From: Phytopseudomonas flavescens
GTDB lineage: Bacteria > Pseudomonadota > Gammaproteobacteria > Pseudomonadales > Pseudomonadaceae
Assembly (NCBI RefSeq): GCF_900100535.1
Contig: NZ_FNDG01000009.1
Location: forward strand, 124,001-188,000
DNA length: 64,000 bases
Direction: 5' to 3'
Position numbers and translations under genes: made by a program. Under the pieces are notes generated by a model. The model had not been told where the DNA came from and did no database searches. It saw nothing but the letters and a program-made list of their open reading frames with translations. Positions 17,795-26,597 of this stretch are shown in pieces (position 1 is the first letter of the stretch; each line of letters starts with the position of its first letter).

Positions 17795-19099
17795 GTGAAA
17801 CCGGTCAAAGTAGGCATCTGTGGGCTGGGTACCGTCGGGGGCGGTACCGTCAATGTGCTCAAGCGCAACGCCGAAGAAATCGCGCGGCGTGCCGGGCGCG
17901 GCATCGAGGTGGCGCAGATCGCCACCCGTACACCGAAGCCCCAGTACCAGACGACCGGCGTGAGCATTACCGACGATGTCTTCGCGGTGGCCAGCAACCC
18001 AGAGATCGACATCGTCGTGGAGCTGATCGGCGGCTACAGTATCGCCCGTGAGCTGGTGCTCAAGGCCATCGACAGCGGCAAGCACGTGGTCACCGCCAAC
18101 AAGGCGCTGATCGCCGTGCATGGCAACGAGATCTTTGCCCGCGCCCGCGAGAAGGGCGTGATCGTCGCCTTCGAAGCGGCGGTGGCCGGTGGCATCCCGG
18201 TCATCAAGGCGATTCGCGAAGGCCTGGCGGCCAACCGTATCAACTGGCTGGCGGGGATCATCAACGGTACCGGCAACTTCATTCTCAGTGAAATGCGCGA
18301 GAAGGGCCGCGCCTTTGAGGATGTATTGGCCGAGGCGCAGGCGCTGGGGTATGCCGAAGCCGATCCGACCTTCGATGTCGAGGGTATCGACGCGGCCCAC
18401 AAGCTGACCATTCTGGCGTCCATCGCGTTCGGTATCCCGCTGCAGTTCGACAAGGCCTACACCGAAGGCATCACCAGGCTGACCACCGCCGACGTCAACT
18501 ATGCCGAGGCGCTGGGCTACCGCATCAAGCACCTGGGCGTGGCACGCCGTACCGACGCCGGTATCGAGCTACGCGTGCATCCGACGCTGATTCCGGCCGA
18601 CCGCCTGATCGCCAACGTCAATGGCGTGATGAACGCGGTGATGGTCAATGGCGACGCCGCGGGCAGCACGCTGTTCTACGGCGCTGGCGCTGGCATGGAG
18701 GCGACCGCCTCGGCGGTGGTGGCGGACCTGGTGGACGTGGTGCGTGCCCTGACCACCGATCCGACCAACCGCGTACCGCACCTGGCTTTCCAGCCGGATT
18801 CGCTGTCGGACCATCCGATCCTGCCGATCACGGATTGCGAAAGCGCCTATTACCTGCGCATACAGGCCAAGGATCGTCCTGGTGTACTCGCCCAGGTGGC
18901 GAGCATCCTGTCGGAGCGTGGCATCAACATCGAATCGATCATGCAGAAAGAAGTCGAAGAGCAGGATGGCCTGGTGCCGATGATCCTGGTCACTCATCGC
19001 GTTGCCGAGCAACGCATGAACGATGCCATTTCGGCACTTGAAGCGCTGACCGACGTGGTCGGCAGCGTCGTGCGCATCCGCGTCGAACAACTGAACTGA
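17795..19099 (+). CDS. hom: Homoserine dehydrogenase
   Basis: This 434-residue monofunctional enzyme reduces aspartate semialdehyde to homoserine with NAD(P)H. It has an N-terminal Rossmann fold (VGICGLGTVGGGTVNVL), a central catalytic domain (INGTGNFILSEM, EADPTFDVEGIDAAHK) and a C-terminal ACT domain (about 350-430: DRPGVLAQVASILSERGINIE) for threonine feedback. The GTG start follows GGGGAG. It precedes thrC. Confidence 0.97.
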   Translation: MKPVKVGICGLGTVGGGTVNVLKRNAEEIARRAGRGIEVAQIATRTPKPQYQTTGVSITDDVFAVASNPEIDIVVELIGGYSIARELVLKAIDSGKHVVTANKALIAVHGNEIFARAREKGVIVAFEAAVAGGIPVIKAIREGLAANRINWLAGIINGTGNFILSEMREKGRAFEDVLAEAQALGYAEADPTFDVEGIDAAHKLTILASIAFGIPLQFDKAYTEGITRLTTADVNYAEALGYRIKHLGVARRTDAGIELRVHPTLIPADRLIANVNGVMNAVMVNGDAAGSTLFYGAGAGMEATASAVVADLVDVVRALTTDPTNRVPHLAFQPDSLSDHPILPITDCESAYYLRIQAKDRPGVLAQVASILSERGINIESIMQKEVEEQDGLVPMILVTHRVAEQRMNDAISALEALTDVVGSVVRIRVEQLN

Positions 19100-19229
19100 G
19101 GGCAGCCCAGGCTGCACGCGGCAGAGAAGGCCTCTGGTCCACTGCCGGCTTGATCAACCGAACTTGAACACCGCAGCAGGGGAGAAGCGACAGGCCGCGA
19201 GCAAAGGCACTTGTGCTTTTGCGTGGTGC

Positions 19230-19250
19230 TTGAAGCTTGAAGCTTGCCGC
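19230..19250 (+). repeat. Tandem heptamers (TTGAAGC x2, TTGCCGC)
   Basis: Two TTGAAGC units and a closing TTGCCGC lie just before thrC. They share heptad phase and closing unit with the array before rpsP (13187-13214). Confidence 0.6.
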
Positions 19251-19272
19251 TCGAACCGAAGGTTTGCAGACA

Positions 19273-20682
19273 ATGCGTTATATCAGCACTCGCGGCCAGG
19301 CACCGGCCCTGAATTTCGAAGATGTTCTGCTGGCCGGCCTGGCCACTGACGGCGGCCTCTACGTGCCGGAGAACCTGCCGCGCTTCACCCAGGAGGAAAT
19401 CGCTTCCTGGGCGGGCCTGCCGTATCACGAGTTGGCGTTCCGGGTGATGCGCCCGTTCGTGGCGGGGAGCATCGCGGATGCGGATTTCAAGAAAATTCTC
19501 GAAGACACCTATGGGGTGTTCGAGCATGCCGCTGTCGCACCGCTGCGCCAGTTGAACGGCAACGAGTGGGTGCTCGAGCTGTTCCACGGCCCGACCCTGG
19601 CGTTCAAGGATTTCGCCTTGCAACTGCTCGGGCGCCTGCTCGACCACGTGTTGGCCAAGCGCAACGAGCGCGTGGTGATCATGGGCGCCACCTCTGGTGA
19701 CACCGGTTCCGCGGCCATCGAGGGCTGCAAGGCCTGCGACAATGTCGACATCTTCATCATGCACCCGCACAACCGGGTGTCCGACGTGCAGCGTCGGCAG
19801 ATGACCACCATCCTCGGCGATAACATCCACAATATCGCCATCGAGGGCAACTTCGACGATTGCCAGGAAATGGTCAAGGCCAGCTTCGCCGACCAGGGCT
19901 TCCTCAAGGGCACGCGCCTGGTGGCGGTCAACTCGATCAACTGGGCGCGGATCATGGCCCAGATCGTCTACTATTTTCACGCGGCCCTGCAGCTCGGTGG
20001 CCCGGCGCGTTCGGTGGCCTTCTCGGTGCCGACCGGCAACTTCGGCGATATCTTCGCCGGCTACCTGGCGCGCAACATGGGCTTGCCGATCAGCCAATTG
20101 ATCGTCGCCACCAACCGCAACGACATCCTGCATCGCTTCATGAGCGGCAACGGCTATGCCAAGGGCGATCTGTACCCGACGCTGTCGCCGTCGATGGACA
20201 TCATGGTGTCGTCGAACTTCGAGCGCTTGCTGTTCGACCTGCACGGTCGCAACGGCCCGTCGATCGCCGCGTTGATGGCCGAGTTCCGCCAGACCGGCGG
20301 GTTCACCGTCGAGGACGACCGCTGGACCGAGGCCCGCAAGCTGTTCGATTCGCTTGCCGTTAGCGACGAGCAGACTTGCGCGACCATTGCCGAGGTGTAC
20401 GCCGCCACTGGCGAACTGCTCGATCCGCACACCGCCATCGGCGTGCATGCCGGCCGCGAATGCCGACGCAGCCTGTCGGTGCCGATGGTGGTGCTGGGTA
20501 CCGCGCATCCGGTCAAGTTCCCGGAAGCCATCGAAAGGTCCGCGGTGGAGCTGTCGCCGGCGCTGCCGGCGCACCTGGCCGATCTGTTCGAGCGCGACGA
20601 GCGCTGTACCGTACTGGCCAACGACCTGAAGGCAGTGCAGGCATTCGTGGCTGCCCACGGTAATCGCGGCAAGCCGCTTTAA
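19273..20682 (+). CDS. thrC: Threonine synthase
   Basis: This 469-residue PLP enzyme converts O-phosphohomoserine to threonine. The PLP lysine is in GPTLAFKDFALQLLG and the phosphate-binding loop in ATSGDTGSAAIEG. The ATG at 19273 gives MRYISTRGQAPALNFEDVL; an upstream ATG lies in repeat-like DNA. It follows hom by 173 bp. Confidence 0.96.
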   Translation: MRYISTRGQAPALNFEDVLLAGLATDGGLYVPENLPRFTQEEIASWAGLPYHELAFRVMRPFVAGSIADADFKKILEDTYGVFEHAAVAPLRQLNGNEWVLELFHGPTLAFKDFALQLLGRLLDHVLAKRNERVVIMGATSGDTGSAAIEGCKACDNVDIFIMHPHNRVSDVQRRQMTTILGDNIHNIAIEGNFDDCQEMVKASFADQGFLKGTRLVAVNSINWARIMAQIVYYFHAALQLGGPARSVAFSVPTGNFGDIFAGYLARNMGLPISQLIVATNRNDILHRFMSGNGYAKGDLYPTLSPSMDIMVSSNFERLLFDLHGRNGPSIAALMAEFRQTGGFTVEDDRWTEARKLFDSLAVSDEQTCATIAEVYAATGELLDPHTAIGVHAGRECRRSLSVPMVVLGTAHPVKFPEAIERSAVELSPALPAHLADLFERDERCTVLANDLKAVQAFVAAHGNRGKPL

Positions 20683-20699
20683 GCGATAACGCTGCAAGG

Positions 20700-20734
20700 C
20701 GAAAGGCCGGCCACCTGGTGGTGCCGGCCTTTCG
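20700..20734 (+). terminator. Terminator after thrC
   Basis: CGAAAGGCCGGC and GCCGGCCTTTCG form a twelve-base stem with an 11-base loop, followed by TGTTTT. Confidence 0.8.
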
Positions 20735-20763
20735 TGTTTTCAGGGGCGTGTCGACTGACTGCT

Positions 20764-20810
20764 GTGGGAGCGGGCGATGCCCACGATTCGCGCGCATGGC
20801 GCGCTCCCAC
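20764..20810. repeat. GTGGGAGC...GCTCCCAC hairpin repeat, second copy
   Basis: It begins GTGGGAGCGGGCGATGCCCA and ends GCGCGCTCCCAC. It is the reverse-ordered partner of 89-136. Confidence 0.6.
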
Positions 20811-20895
20811 GAAAGCGGGGTCTGTAGCTTTCAGGTCGTAGGTTGGGCTTTAGCCCGCCAAGCCAAGGCCCGCTTTGCCTAATCGCCGCCAGACC

Positions 20896-21618
20896 CTACC
20901 GCCGATTGACGGCAGCAATCGGCGACTGCTGGCACAAGCGCTTGTCCAGCTGGCCGACGTAGGGGTTTGCCCAGCCCATGACGCACCCCATCAGCTGATT
21001 GCGCTGGCGCTCCCATTGCTGCGCCGGGTAGGTCTTGTTCCAGGCAGTGAACAGTTGGCGATTCTGTCTCGACAGCCTGAGTTTGTAGCGGTCGCTCATG
21101 TACAGGTAGGTGCGCGCGATCATGCCGCGTACCTCCTTGCGCGGCATCACCTTGCGGGCCTTGAAGTCGACCACCGTCGCGCAGGCGCCGTACTGGCTGG
21201 GTGCCTGGGGCAGCCAGCCGAAGTCGTAGTTGCTGCGATCGCCGTTGACCTCGCCGATCGCCGGTACCAGGTTGTGCAGGTCGGCTTCGGCGCGGCGAAA
21301 CACGCTGTCGTTCTTGCTGCAGTTCTTGCGACCGCCATGCTGCCAGCACTGGCGCTGGTGGCCGATCTGCCAGGCTGGCACGATGTGTTCCCACTCGATC
21401 CGGGCGGCCCTGTTGGCATTCTTGCGCGGGGTGTAACCGCAGCTCTTCAGGTCGACGCGGTTGCCACTGAAACTGCAGCCGCAGTAGAACTCCACTGATT
21501 GACGCTCGTAGAGCTTCCAGCCGATTTTCTTGGCCTGGCTGAAGGTTTGCGGCGGTGCGGCGGAGATTGGCGTGGAGAGGATGAAGCAGAGCAGGGCGAG
21601 GAGGCTGCGGGACGACAT
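20896..21618 (-). CDS. endA: Secreted endonuclease I (EndA/NucM family)
   Basis: This 240-residue protein has a signal peptide (MSSRSLLALLCFILSTPISA) and the endonuclease I ββα-metal core: IEWEHIVPA with the catalytic His, and ADLHNLVPAIGEVNGDRSNYDF. Cysteines (CGCSF, KSCGY, QRCW, KNC) suggest disulfides, fitting periplasmic or extracellular action. It degrades DNA with Mg2+. It is divergent from the YjfI-PspA cluster. The same family may feed on external DNA. Confidence 0.93.
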   Translation of the reverse strand: MSSRSLLALLCFILSTPISAAPPQTFSQAKKIGWKLYERQSVEFYCGCSFSGNRVDLKSCGYTPRKNANRAARIEWEHIVPAWQIGHQRQCWQHGGRKNCSKNDSVFRRAEADLHNLVPAIGEVNGDRSNYDFGWLPQAPSQYGACATVVDFKARKVMPRKEVRGMIARTYLYMSDRYKLRLSRQNRQLFTAWNKTYPAQQWERQRNQLMGCVMGWANPYVGQLDKRLCQQSPIAAVNRR

Positions 21619-21683
21619 GCGGCTTTCCGAAAAAGTGGCGAATCATACCGGTTCGCCGCCGGATGCCAAGGCTAGCCAATTGA

Positions 21684-21699
21684 TGGCGCAGTGGTTGCG
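21684..21699 (+). promoter_or_regulatory. Candidate sigma-54 promoter upstream of the PspA cluster
   Basis: TGGCGCAGTGGTTGCG has GG and GC separated by exactly ten bases, as at -24/-12 promoters. It lies in the endA-yjfI intergenic gap, 181 bp before yjfI. E. coli psp genes use sigma-54 with PspF, but no PspF gene is in this window. Confidence 0.3.
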
Positions 21700-21829
21700 T
21701 CCTGGCTTTCGCGCAACTGCGAAAGGGTCGGCGGATTTTTCTTCGGGGAGTCGGTTTAATCGCCGGGATTTCTCCCGCACCATCCACTCCTCCGCATGAT
21801 TCCCGCTCCGATCGACGTCCTGGAAATAA

Positions 21830-21861
21830 TTACATGTGATGAATTGATGTGTCACATGTAA
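21830..21861. promoter_or_regulatory. Ten-base inverted repeat before yjfI
   Basis: TTACATGTGA and TCACATGTAA are perfect inverted arms separated by 12 bases, ending 18 bp before the yjfI ATG. Each arm contains the palindrome ACATGT. It looks like a dimer-binding operator for the whole cluster. Confidence 0.55.
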
Positions 21862-21879
21862 TGTTCTAGTCTGCACGTC

Positions 21880-22494
21880 ATGGAAAACAAATCGTCAGCT
21901 CATTACCAGCGTCTGTTTCGCCAGCGTCTGCGCGAACAGGGTCTGGTGAAAAAGGAAGTCTGGATACTGCCCGAGCATGCCCAGCGGCTCTCGGCGGTCG
22001 AACGGAAACTGCGCCAGCCCCAGTCGGAGCTGGCTTCAATGGAGGAGGGGCCGAGCATGCCTCAGGTTTGGACTGCACAAACGTTGTTCGATGCGCTGTC
22101 AGGGGCAGAGCCGTTTGCTGATGGCCGCGCTGCCATCGAGCTGATTCAGGGTGCCGATGCCAGTTTGCACGTGACCATGAAGGATTATGGCGACCTGCCG
22201 CTGTTCATCGCAGTATTCGGTGATCAGATCATCGTCGAGGCGCTGCTCTGGCCCGCCAGTGACGTGCGCGATACTGCCGCTTTCAACGAGGAAGTGCTGC
22301 GTAGCCACAAGCTCTTCCCGCTCTCCAGCGTCGGCCTGGAAACCCTGCCCGACGGGCAGGCCTGCTACACCATGTTCGGTGCGTTGAGTGCCTCGTCGAT
22401 CCTGCCCAACGTGGTGCTGGAGATCGAAACCCTGGCAGACAACGTCATCAAGGCGACCGAAGCCTACGAAGACTTCCTCAAGGCCAGTGCATAA
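21880..22494 (+). CDS. yjfI: YjfI family (DUF2170) protein
   Basis: This 204-residue cytoplasmic protein has a charged N-terminal helix region (about 1-65) and a DUF2170 domain (about 68-200), as in E. coli YjfI, which also sits before a PspA-like gene (YjfJ). Its biochemical role is unknown. It opens the cluster, 12 bp ahead of pspA. No strong ribosome-binding site is visible before the ATG; the inverted repeat at 21830-21861 ends 18 bp upstream. Confidence 0.8.
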   Translation: MENKSSAHYQRLFRQRLREQGLVKKEVWILPEHAQRLSAVERKLRQPQSELASMEEGPSMPQVWTAQTLFDALSGAEPFADGRAAIELIQGADASLHVTMKDYGDLPLFIAVFGDQIIVEALLWPASDVRDTAAFNEEVLRSHKLFPLSSVGLETLPDGQACYTMFGALSASSILPNVVLEIETLADNVIKATEAYEDFLKASA

Positions 22495-22506
22495 GGAGAA
22501 ACGCTG

Positions 22507-23202
22507 ATGAACGTCTGGAGCAAATTGCTGACGGCGCTGCGTGGCGGTGCCAACGAATTGGGTGAGACGCTGGTCGATGGGCAGGCGTTGCGCATTCTCG
22601 ATCAGGAAATCCGCGACGCCGATATCGAGCTGCGCAAATCCAAGGAAGCCCTGGCCGAGATCATGGCCAAGCAGAAGCTGGCCGCCGAGCGTGCCGGTAA
22701 ATCGGCAGCCAAGGTCACCGAGTACGAGCAGTACGCGCTCAAGGCCCTGGAAGCAGGCAATGAGACGCTGGCCGGCGAAGTGGCCGGCAAGATCGCCAAC
22801 CTGGAAATCGAACTGGCCAGCGATCGTGAACAGGCTGATGGCTATGCCGCCAGCGTGGCGCAGTTGCGCAAGGCGGTGACTCAGGCCGAAGCCAACATCA
22901 AACGCCTGAAACAGCAGGTGGACACGGTCAAGGCGACCGAAAGCGTGCAGAAGGCACAGATGGCCGTGGCTCAGCGCTACGGTGGTTCCCAGGCCAAGCT
23001 GCACACCGCGGTCGAGTCGCTGGAGCGCATCAAGCAGCAGCAGGCCGAACGTGCCGCCAGGATGGAAGCCGCGGCCGAGCTGGCCGAAGCGTCCAACCCG
23101 GATGACTCGCTGGATGCCAAGCTGCGTGCGGCGGGTATCGTCGCCGACAAGACCAGTGCCGACAGCGTGCTGGCGCGTCTCAAGGACAAGGCCAAGCCCT
23201 GA
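22507..23202 (+). CDS. pspA: PspA/IM30 (ESCRT-III-like) protein
   Basis: This 231-residue, nearly all-helical protein has long coiled coils (DADIELRKSKEALAEIMAKQ... EQYALKALEAGNETLAGEVA), typical of PspA/YjfJ. PspA proteins form membrane-remodelling rods, share the ESCRT-III fold, and protect the inner membrane under stress. It lies between yjfI and yqiJ, with AAGGAGAAACGCTG before its ATG. It probably provides the structural layer of this cluster. Confidence 0.88.
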   Translation: MNVWSKLLTALRGGANELGETLVDGQALRILDQEIRDADIELRKSKEALAEIMAKQKLAAERAGKSAAKVTEYEQYALKALEAGNETLAGEVAGKIANLEIELASDREQADGYAASVAQLRKAVTQAEANIKRLKQQVDTVKATESVQKAQMAVAQRYGGSQAKLHTAVESLERIKQQQAERAARMEAAAELAEASNPDDSLDAKLRAAGIVADKTSADSVLARLKDKAKP

Positions 23203-23291
23203 TTCATCGGGCCAGCCACGACAGGTGGCTGTGGTACGTCATGAATGGTGGAGCCAACAGGCTCTGCCATGTTTTTCAGGGATAGGAAATC

Positions 23292-23918
23292 ATGGAAATC
23301 TTCCTGCAGGTCTCGCTGGCTTTCCCTACCGTCATCTTCAGCTTCCTGCTGTGTCTGGCGGTGGTGTACTGGGTCATCGTCGCGTTTGGCCTGATCGAGA
23401 TCGACGTGCTCGACGTCGAAGCCGACTCCGCACTGGAAGGCCCGGCTGCGGCACTCCTGTCCAAGCTCAAGCTGCGTGACGTACCGCTCACCCTGGTGCT
23501 GACCCTGCTGTTCTTCTTCGCCTGGTTCATCAGCTACTTCGTCGACCTCTGGGGGCTTGGCCTGTTGCCACTGGAGTGGCTGCGCTACCCCCTGGGCGCG
23601 CTGGTGGCAGTGGCCGCGTTGTTTCTTGCCGTGCCGCCGACGCGCCTGCTGTGCGCGCCGCTGCGCCCGCTGTTCCTCAAACTGGAAGTGACCAGCAGCA
23701 AGAGCGTGCTCGGTCAGACCGCCGTGGTGCGCAGTGGCCGGGTGACCGCCAGCCATGGCGAGGCCATGCTCGAAGACGGTGGTGCCGGGCTCATCCTGCG
23801 GGTTCGGGCCGACGAGCAGCTGGGCTTCAAGCGTGGCGACCGTGTCGTGTTACTGGAATACCTGGAAGCGCAGCATGCTTACCGGGTGATTACTGAAGAA
23901 GAGTTCCGGGGTATCTGA
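23292..23918 (+). CDS. yqiJ: YqiJ family membrane protein with OB-fold domain
   Basis: This 208-residue protein has about three membrane segments (VSLAFPTVIFSFLLCLAVVY; LVLTLLFFFAWFISYFV; YPLGALVAVAALFLAV) and a C-terminal OB-fold domain (about 140-205: GQTAVVRSGRVTASHGEAM). YqiJ/NfeD-type proteins pair with flotillins; YqiK follows here as in E. coli. Its stop codon is the first base set of the palindromic element at 23918-24060. Confidence 0.85.
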   Translation: MEIFLQVSLAFPTVIFSFLLCLAVVYWVIVAFGLIEIDVLDVEADSALEGPAAALLSKLKLRDVPLTLVLTLLFFFAWFISYFVDLWGLGLLPLEWLRYPLGALVAVAALFLAVPPTRLLCAPLRPLFLKLEVTSSKSVLGQTAVVRSGRVTASHGEAMLEDGGAGLILRVRADEQLGFKRGDRVVLLEYLEAQHAYRVITEEEFRGI

Positions 23919-24060
23919 GAACCTGATCAAAGTCTGCTGCGCGTCGGCCCTGCGGCGTTGAAAACAAGCTCGGAATGCTCATTTACAACTCGTAAACTCC
24001 GCGTCCTCGCTTGTTTTCGCCTTGCAGGTCTCTAGCTCGCGAGACTTTGGTTCAGGTTCT
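23918..24060. repeat. MITE-like palindromic element inside the cluster
   Basis: This 143-bp element has near-perfect terminal inverted repeats: AGAACCTGATCAAAGTCT at the left and AGACTTTGGTTCAGGTTCT at the right. Inner parts also pair (AAAACAAGC with GCTTGTTTT). GCGTCGGCCCTGCG near its left end recurs at 42300-42540. It fills the yqiJ-yqiK gap and would fold in the mRNA. No gene is inside. Confidence 0.65.
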
Positions 24061-24097
24061 TAACTGGATCCATCCGCCTCAAAGGAGATTGAGCGCA

Positions 24098-26146
24098 ATG
24101 TATAACCTTCCACCGTCGTTGATTCCCGTGCTGGTCGGAGTCGGCCTGGTCGCCCTGCTGATCGTCGGGCTGCTGGCCTTGTTCAAGGCCTTCTACATCA
24201 AGGTTCCCCAGGGCACCGCGCTGATCGTCAACGACATGTCGTCGACGCCCAAGGTGCACTTCACCGGAGCGCTGGTCTACCCGGTCATCCACCTCAAGGA
24301 GTTCATGAAGATCTCCCTGATCACCCTGGAAGTCGACCGCCGCGCCAAGGACGGGCTGATCTGTCGCGACAACATGCGCGCGGACATCACCGTGGCGTTC
24401 TACCTGCGCGTCAACGAGACCCAGGAAGACGTGCTCAAGGTCGCCAAGGCCATCGGCGTCGAGCGTGCCTCCGATCGCGCGGCGGTGAACGAGCTGTTCA
24501 ACGCCAAGTTCTCCGAAGCCCTGAAAACCGTCGGCAAGCAGTTCGACTTCGTCCAGCTGTTCGAGAACCGTCAGGAATTCCGTGACCGCATCGTCGAAGT
24601 GATCGGCAACGACCTCAATGGTTACGTGCTCGAAGACGTGGCCATCGATTACCTGGAGCAGACCGCCAAGAGCTCCCTGGACCCGAGCAACATTCTCGAC
24701 GCCGAGGGTATCCGCAAGATCACCCAGCTGACCGCTGCGCAGAACGTCATCACCAATGACCTGGAGCGCAACGAAGAACTGGCGATCAAGAAGAAGAACG
24801 TCGAAACCCGCGAGGCGACGCTGGCCCTCGAGCGTCAGCAGGCCGATGCCGAAGCGCGCCAGAAACGCGAGATCGAAACCATCCAGGCCCGTGAGCAGGC
24901 GGAGACCCTCAAGGTCAAGGAAGAAGAGCGCCTGAAGGCCGAGCAGGCGCGCATCCAGACCCAGCAGGAGCTGGACATCCGCGCCGAGAACCATCAGCGC
25001 GAAGTGGAAGTGGCGCAGCAGAACCGCCAGCGTGCGGTGGTCATCGAGGTGGAGAAGGTGACCCGCGCCAAGGATCTGGAAGTGGTGGCCCGCGAGCGCG
25101 AAGTCGAACTGCAGCGCATCGAGAAGGAAAAGGCGCTGGAAGAAGAGCGCAAGAACATCGCCAGCGTGGTGCGCGAGCGGGTTGCGGTGGAGAAGACCGT
25201 TGCGCAGGAAGAGGAGCGCATCAAGGAAGTCCGTGAGGTTTCCGAAGCCGAGCGCATGAAGCAGGTCACCGTGATCACTGCCCAGGCCGAAGCCGAGCAG
25301 GAGCTGGTGCGCCAGGTCAAGCAGGCCGAAGCGGACGAAACCCGTTCCAAGCACAAGGCGGTGGAAATCAACAACCTCGCCCAGGCCGAGCTGGAGGCCG
25401 CTGCCAAGAGCGCCGAGGCGAAGAAGAAGCTCGCCGAGGGTATCGAAGCCGAGCGCGCCGCGCCGGGTCTGGCCGATGCGCGGGTGCGTGAAGTCACCGC
25501 TGCGGCCAAGGAGAAAGAAGGTCTCGCCGAGGCGCGTGTGCAGGCCGAACGTCTGATTGCCGAAGCCAAGGGCGAGCAGGAGAAGGGCCTGGCCCAGGCG
25601 CGTGTGACCGAAGCGCAGGCGGCAGCCAAGGAGAAGGACGGCCTGGCCGATGCCAAGGTGCTGGAAGAGAAGCTCGGCGCGCAGGCACGAGGCGAAGAGC
25701 AGCTCGGCGTGGCCAAGGCCAAGGCGACCCAGGACCTGGGCATGGCCGAGGCGCAGGTACTGCTGGAGCGTCTGAACGCCGAAGCGCAAGGCCTGGGCAA
25801 GAAGTTCGGTGCCCTCGACGCGCTCAGCGACAATGCCCGTCAGCACGAAGAGTTCCGCATGCAGCTGGAGAAGAGCTTCGAGGAAGCCATGGCCGCCATC
25901 GCGGCGAACAAGGAAATCGCCAAGGATCAGGCCGAGGTTCTGGCCACCGCGCTGGCCAAGGCGAAGATCGAGATCGTCGGCGGCGAAGGCGACTTCTTCA
26001 ACTCGTTCGCCAAGTCGCTGTCGGTGGGCAAGGCCATCGAGGGTGTGGTCGGCAAGAGCCCGGTGGTGCAGGACGTGCTTGCCCGGCTGTTGCAGGGCCG
26101 CGTGCCGGAAGCCAAGCCCGTGCAGCCGGATACCGAGCAGGCGTGA
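24098..26146 (+). CDS. yqiK: Flotillin family protein YqiK
   Basis: This 682-residue protein has one N-terminal membrane segment (SLIPVLVGVGLVALLIVGLL), an SPFH/band-7 domain (about 35-230) and a very long Glu/Ala-rich coiled coil (about 245-560). The coiled coil contains near-repeats of the type VTEAQAAAKEKDGLADAKV. Flotillins make membrane microdomains and scaffold other proteins. AAAGGAGATTGAGCGCA precedes the ATG at 24098; an earlier in-frame ATG lies inside the repeat element. Two hairpins follow the stop. Confidence 0.92.
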   Translation: MYNLPPSLIPVLVGVGLVALLIVGLLALFKAFYIKVPQGTALIVNDMSSTPKVHFTGALVYPVIHLKEFMKISLITLEVDRRAKDGLICRDNMRADITVAFYLRVNETQEDVLKVAKAIGVERASDRAAVNELFNAKFSEALKTVGKQFDFVQLFENRQEFRDRIVEVIGNDLNGYVLEDVAIDYLEQTAKSSLDPSNILDAEGIRKITQLTAAQNVITNDLERNEELAIKKKNVETREATLALERQQADAEARQKREIETIQAREQAETLKVKEEERLKAEQARIQTQQELDIRAENHQREVEVAQQNRQRAVVIEVEKVTRAKDLEVVAREREVELQRIEKEKALEEERKNIASVVRERVAVEKTVAQEEERIKEVREVSEAERMKQVTVITAQAEAEQELVRQVKQAEADETRSKHKAVEINNLAQAELEAAAKSAEAKKKLAEGIEAERAAPGLADARVREVTAAAKEKEGLAEARVQAERLIAEAKGEQEKGLAQARVTEAQAAAKEKDGLADAKVLEEKLGAQARGEEQLGVAKAKATQDLGMAEAQVLLERLNAEAQGLGKKFGALDALSDNARQHEEFRMQLEKSFEEAMAAIAANKEIAKDQAEVLATALAKAKIEIVGGEGDFFNSFAKSLSVGKAIEGVVGKSPVVQDVLARLLQGRVPEAKPVQPDTEQA

Positions 26147-26153
26147 TGCACGA

Positions 26154-26182
26154 TGCCTGGGGCGTCGCTGACGCCCCAGGCA
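26154..26182 (+). terminator. Strong hairpin directly after yqiK
   Basis: TGCCTGGGGCGTC and GACGCCCCAGGCA make a 13-base perfect stem with loop GCT, 7 bp after the yqiK stop. There is no T run, so it may protect or process the mRNA rather than terminate. Confidence 0.5.
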
Positions 26183-26199
26183 ACCAACCGCTTCGCGAT

Positions 26200-26227
26200 G
26201 GCAGGAGCAGGCAAGCCTGCTCCTGCC
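26200..26227. repeat. REP-like hairpin between yqiK and the TerB-like gene
   Basis: GGCAGGAGCAGGC and GCCTGCTCCTGCC make a second 13-base perfect stem with a two-base loop. This is a common form of Pseudomonas intergenic palindrome. Confidence 0.6.
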
Positions 26228-26272
26228 ACTGGTTGCAGATACAGCGTTCAATCACTCTACAAGGAATGTTGC

Positions 26273-26512
26273 ATGTCAGAACCAAGAGATCATCTGGAAA
26301 TGACCTTTCGTTCGATCCAGTGCTTTGCCGACGACGGCCGCCTGGATGCAGACGAACTGGGCTCGCTGCTGGCGATCGCCGAGCGCGACGGCGTGATCGA
26401 TGACAATGAGATTCGTGTGCTGACGCGGATCATCGCCCGCATCAAGCCGGAAGAACTCGACCAGCCGATGCGCGACAGGCTCGCCGACATCGCCAGGAAG
26501 ATCGGTGCCTGA
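26273..26512 (+). CDS. Small TerB-like helical protein
   Basis: This 79-residue acidic helical protein contains CFADDGRLDADELGSLLAIAERDGVIDDNEIRVL, which resembles one half of a TerB/DjlA-N helical domain with acidic loops that could bind a metal. TerB proteins link to membrane and stress complexes. AAGGAATGTTGC precedes the ATG. It lies between the flotillin and the giant ATPase. The TerB assignment is by resemblance. Confidence 0.6.
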   Translation: MSEPRDHLEMTFRSIQCFADDGRLDADELGSLLAIAERDGVIDDNEIRVLTRIIARIKPEELDQPMRDRLADIARKIGA

Positions 26513-26597
26513 GCACCGCTAGAAATCGCTTTTCGCGCCGCCCTCTCGCGGTAGGCGCGCTTTTGCTTGCAGACAGCGCAGATTCAGGAAAACCACG

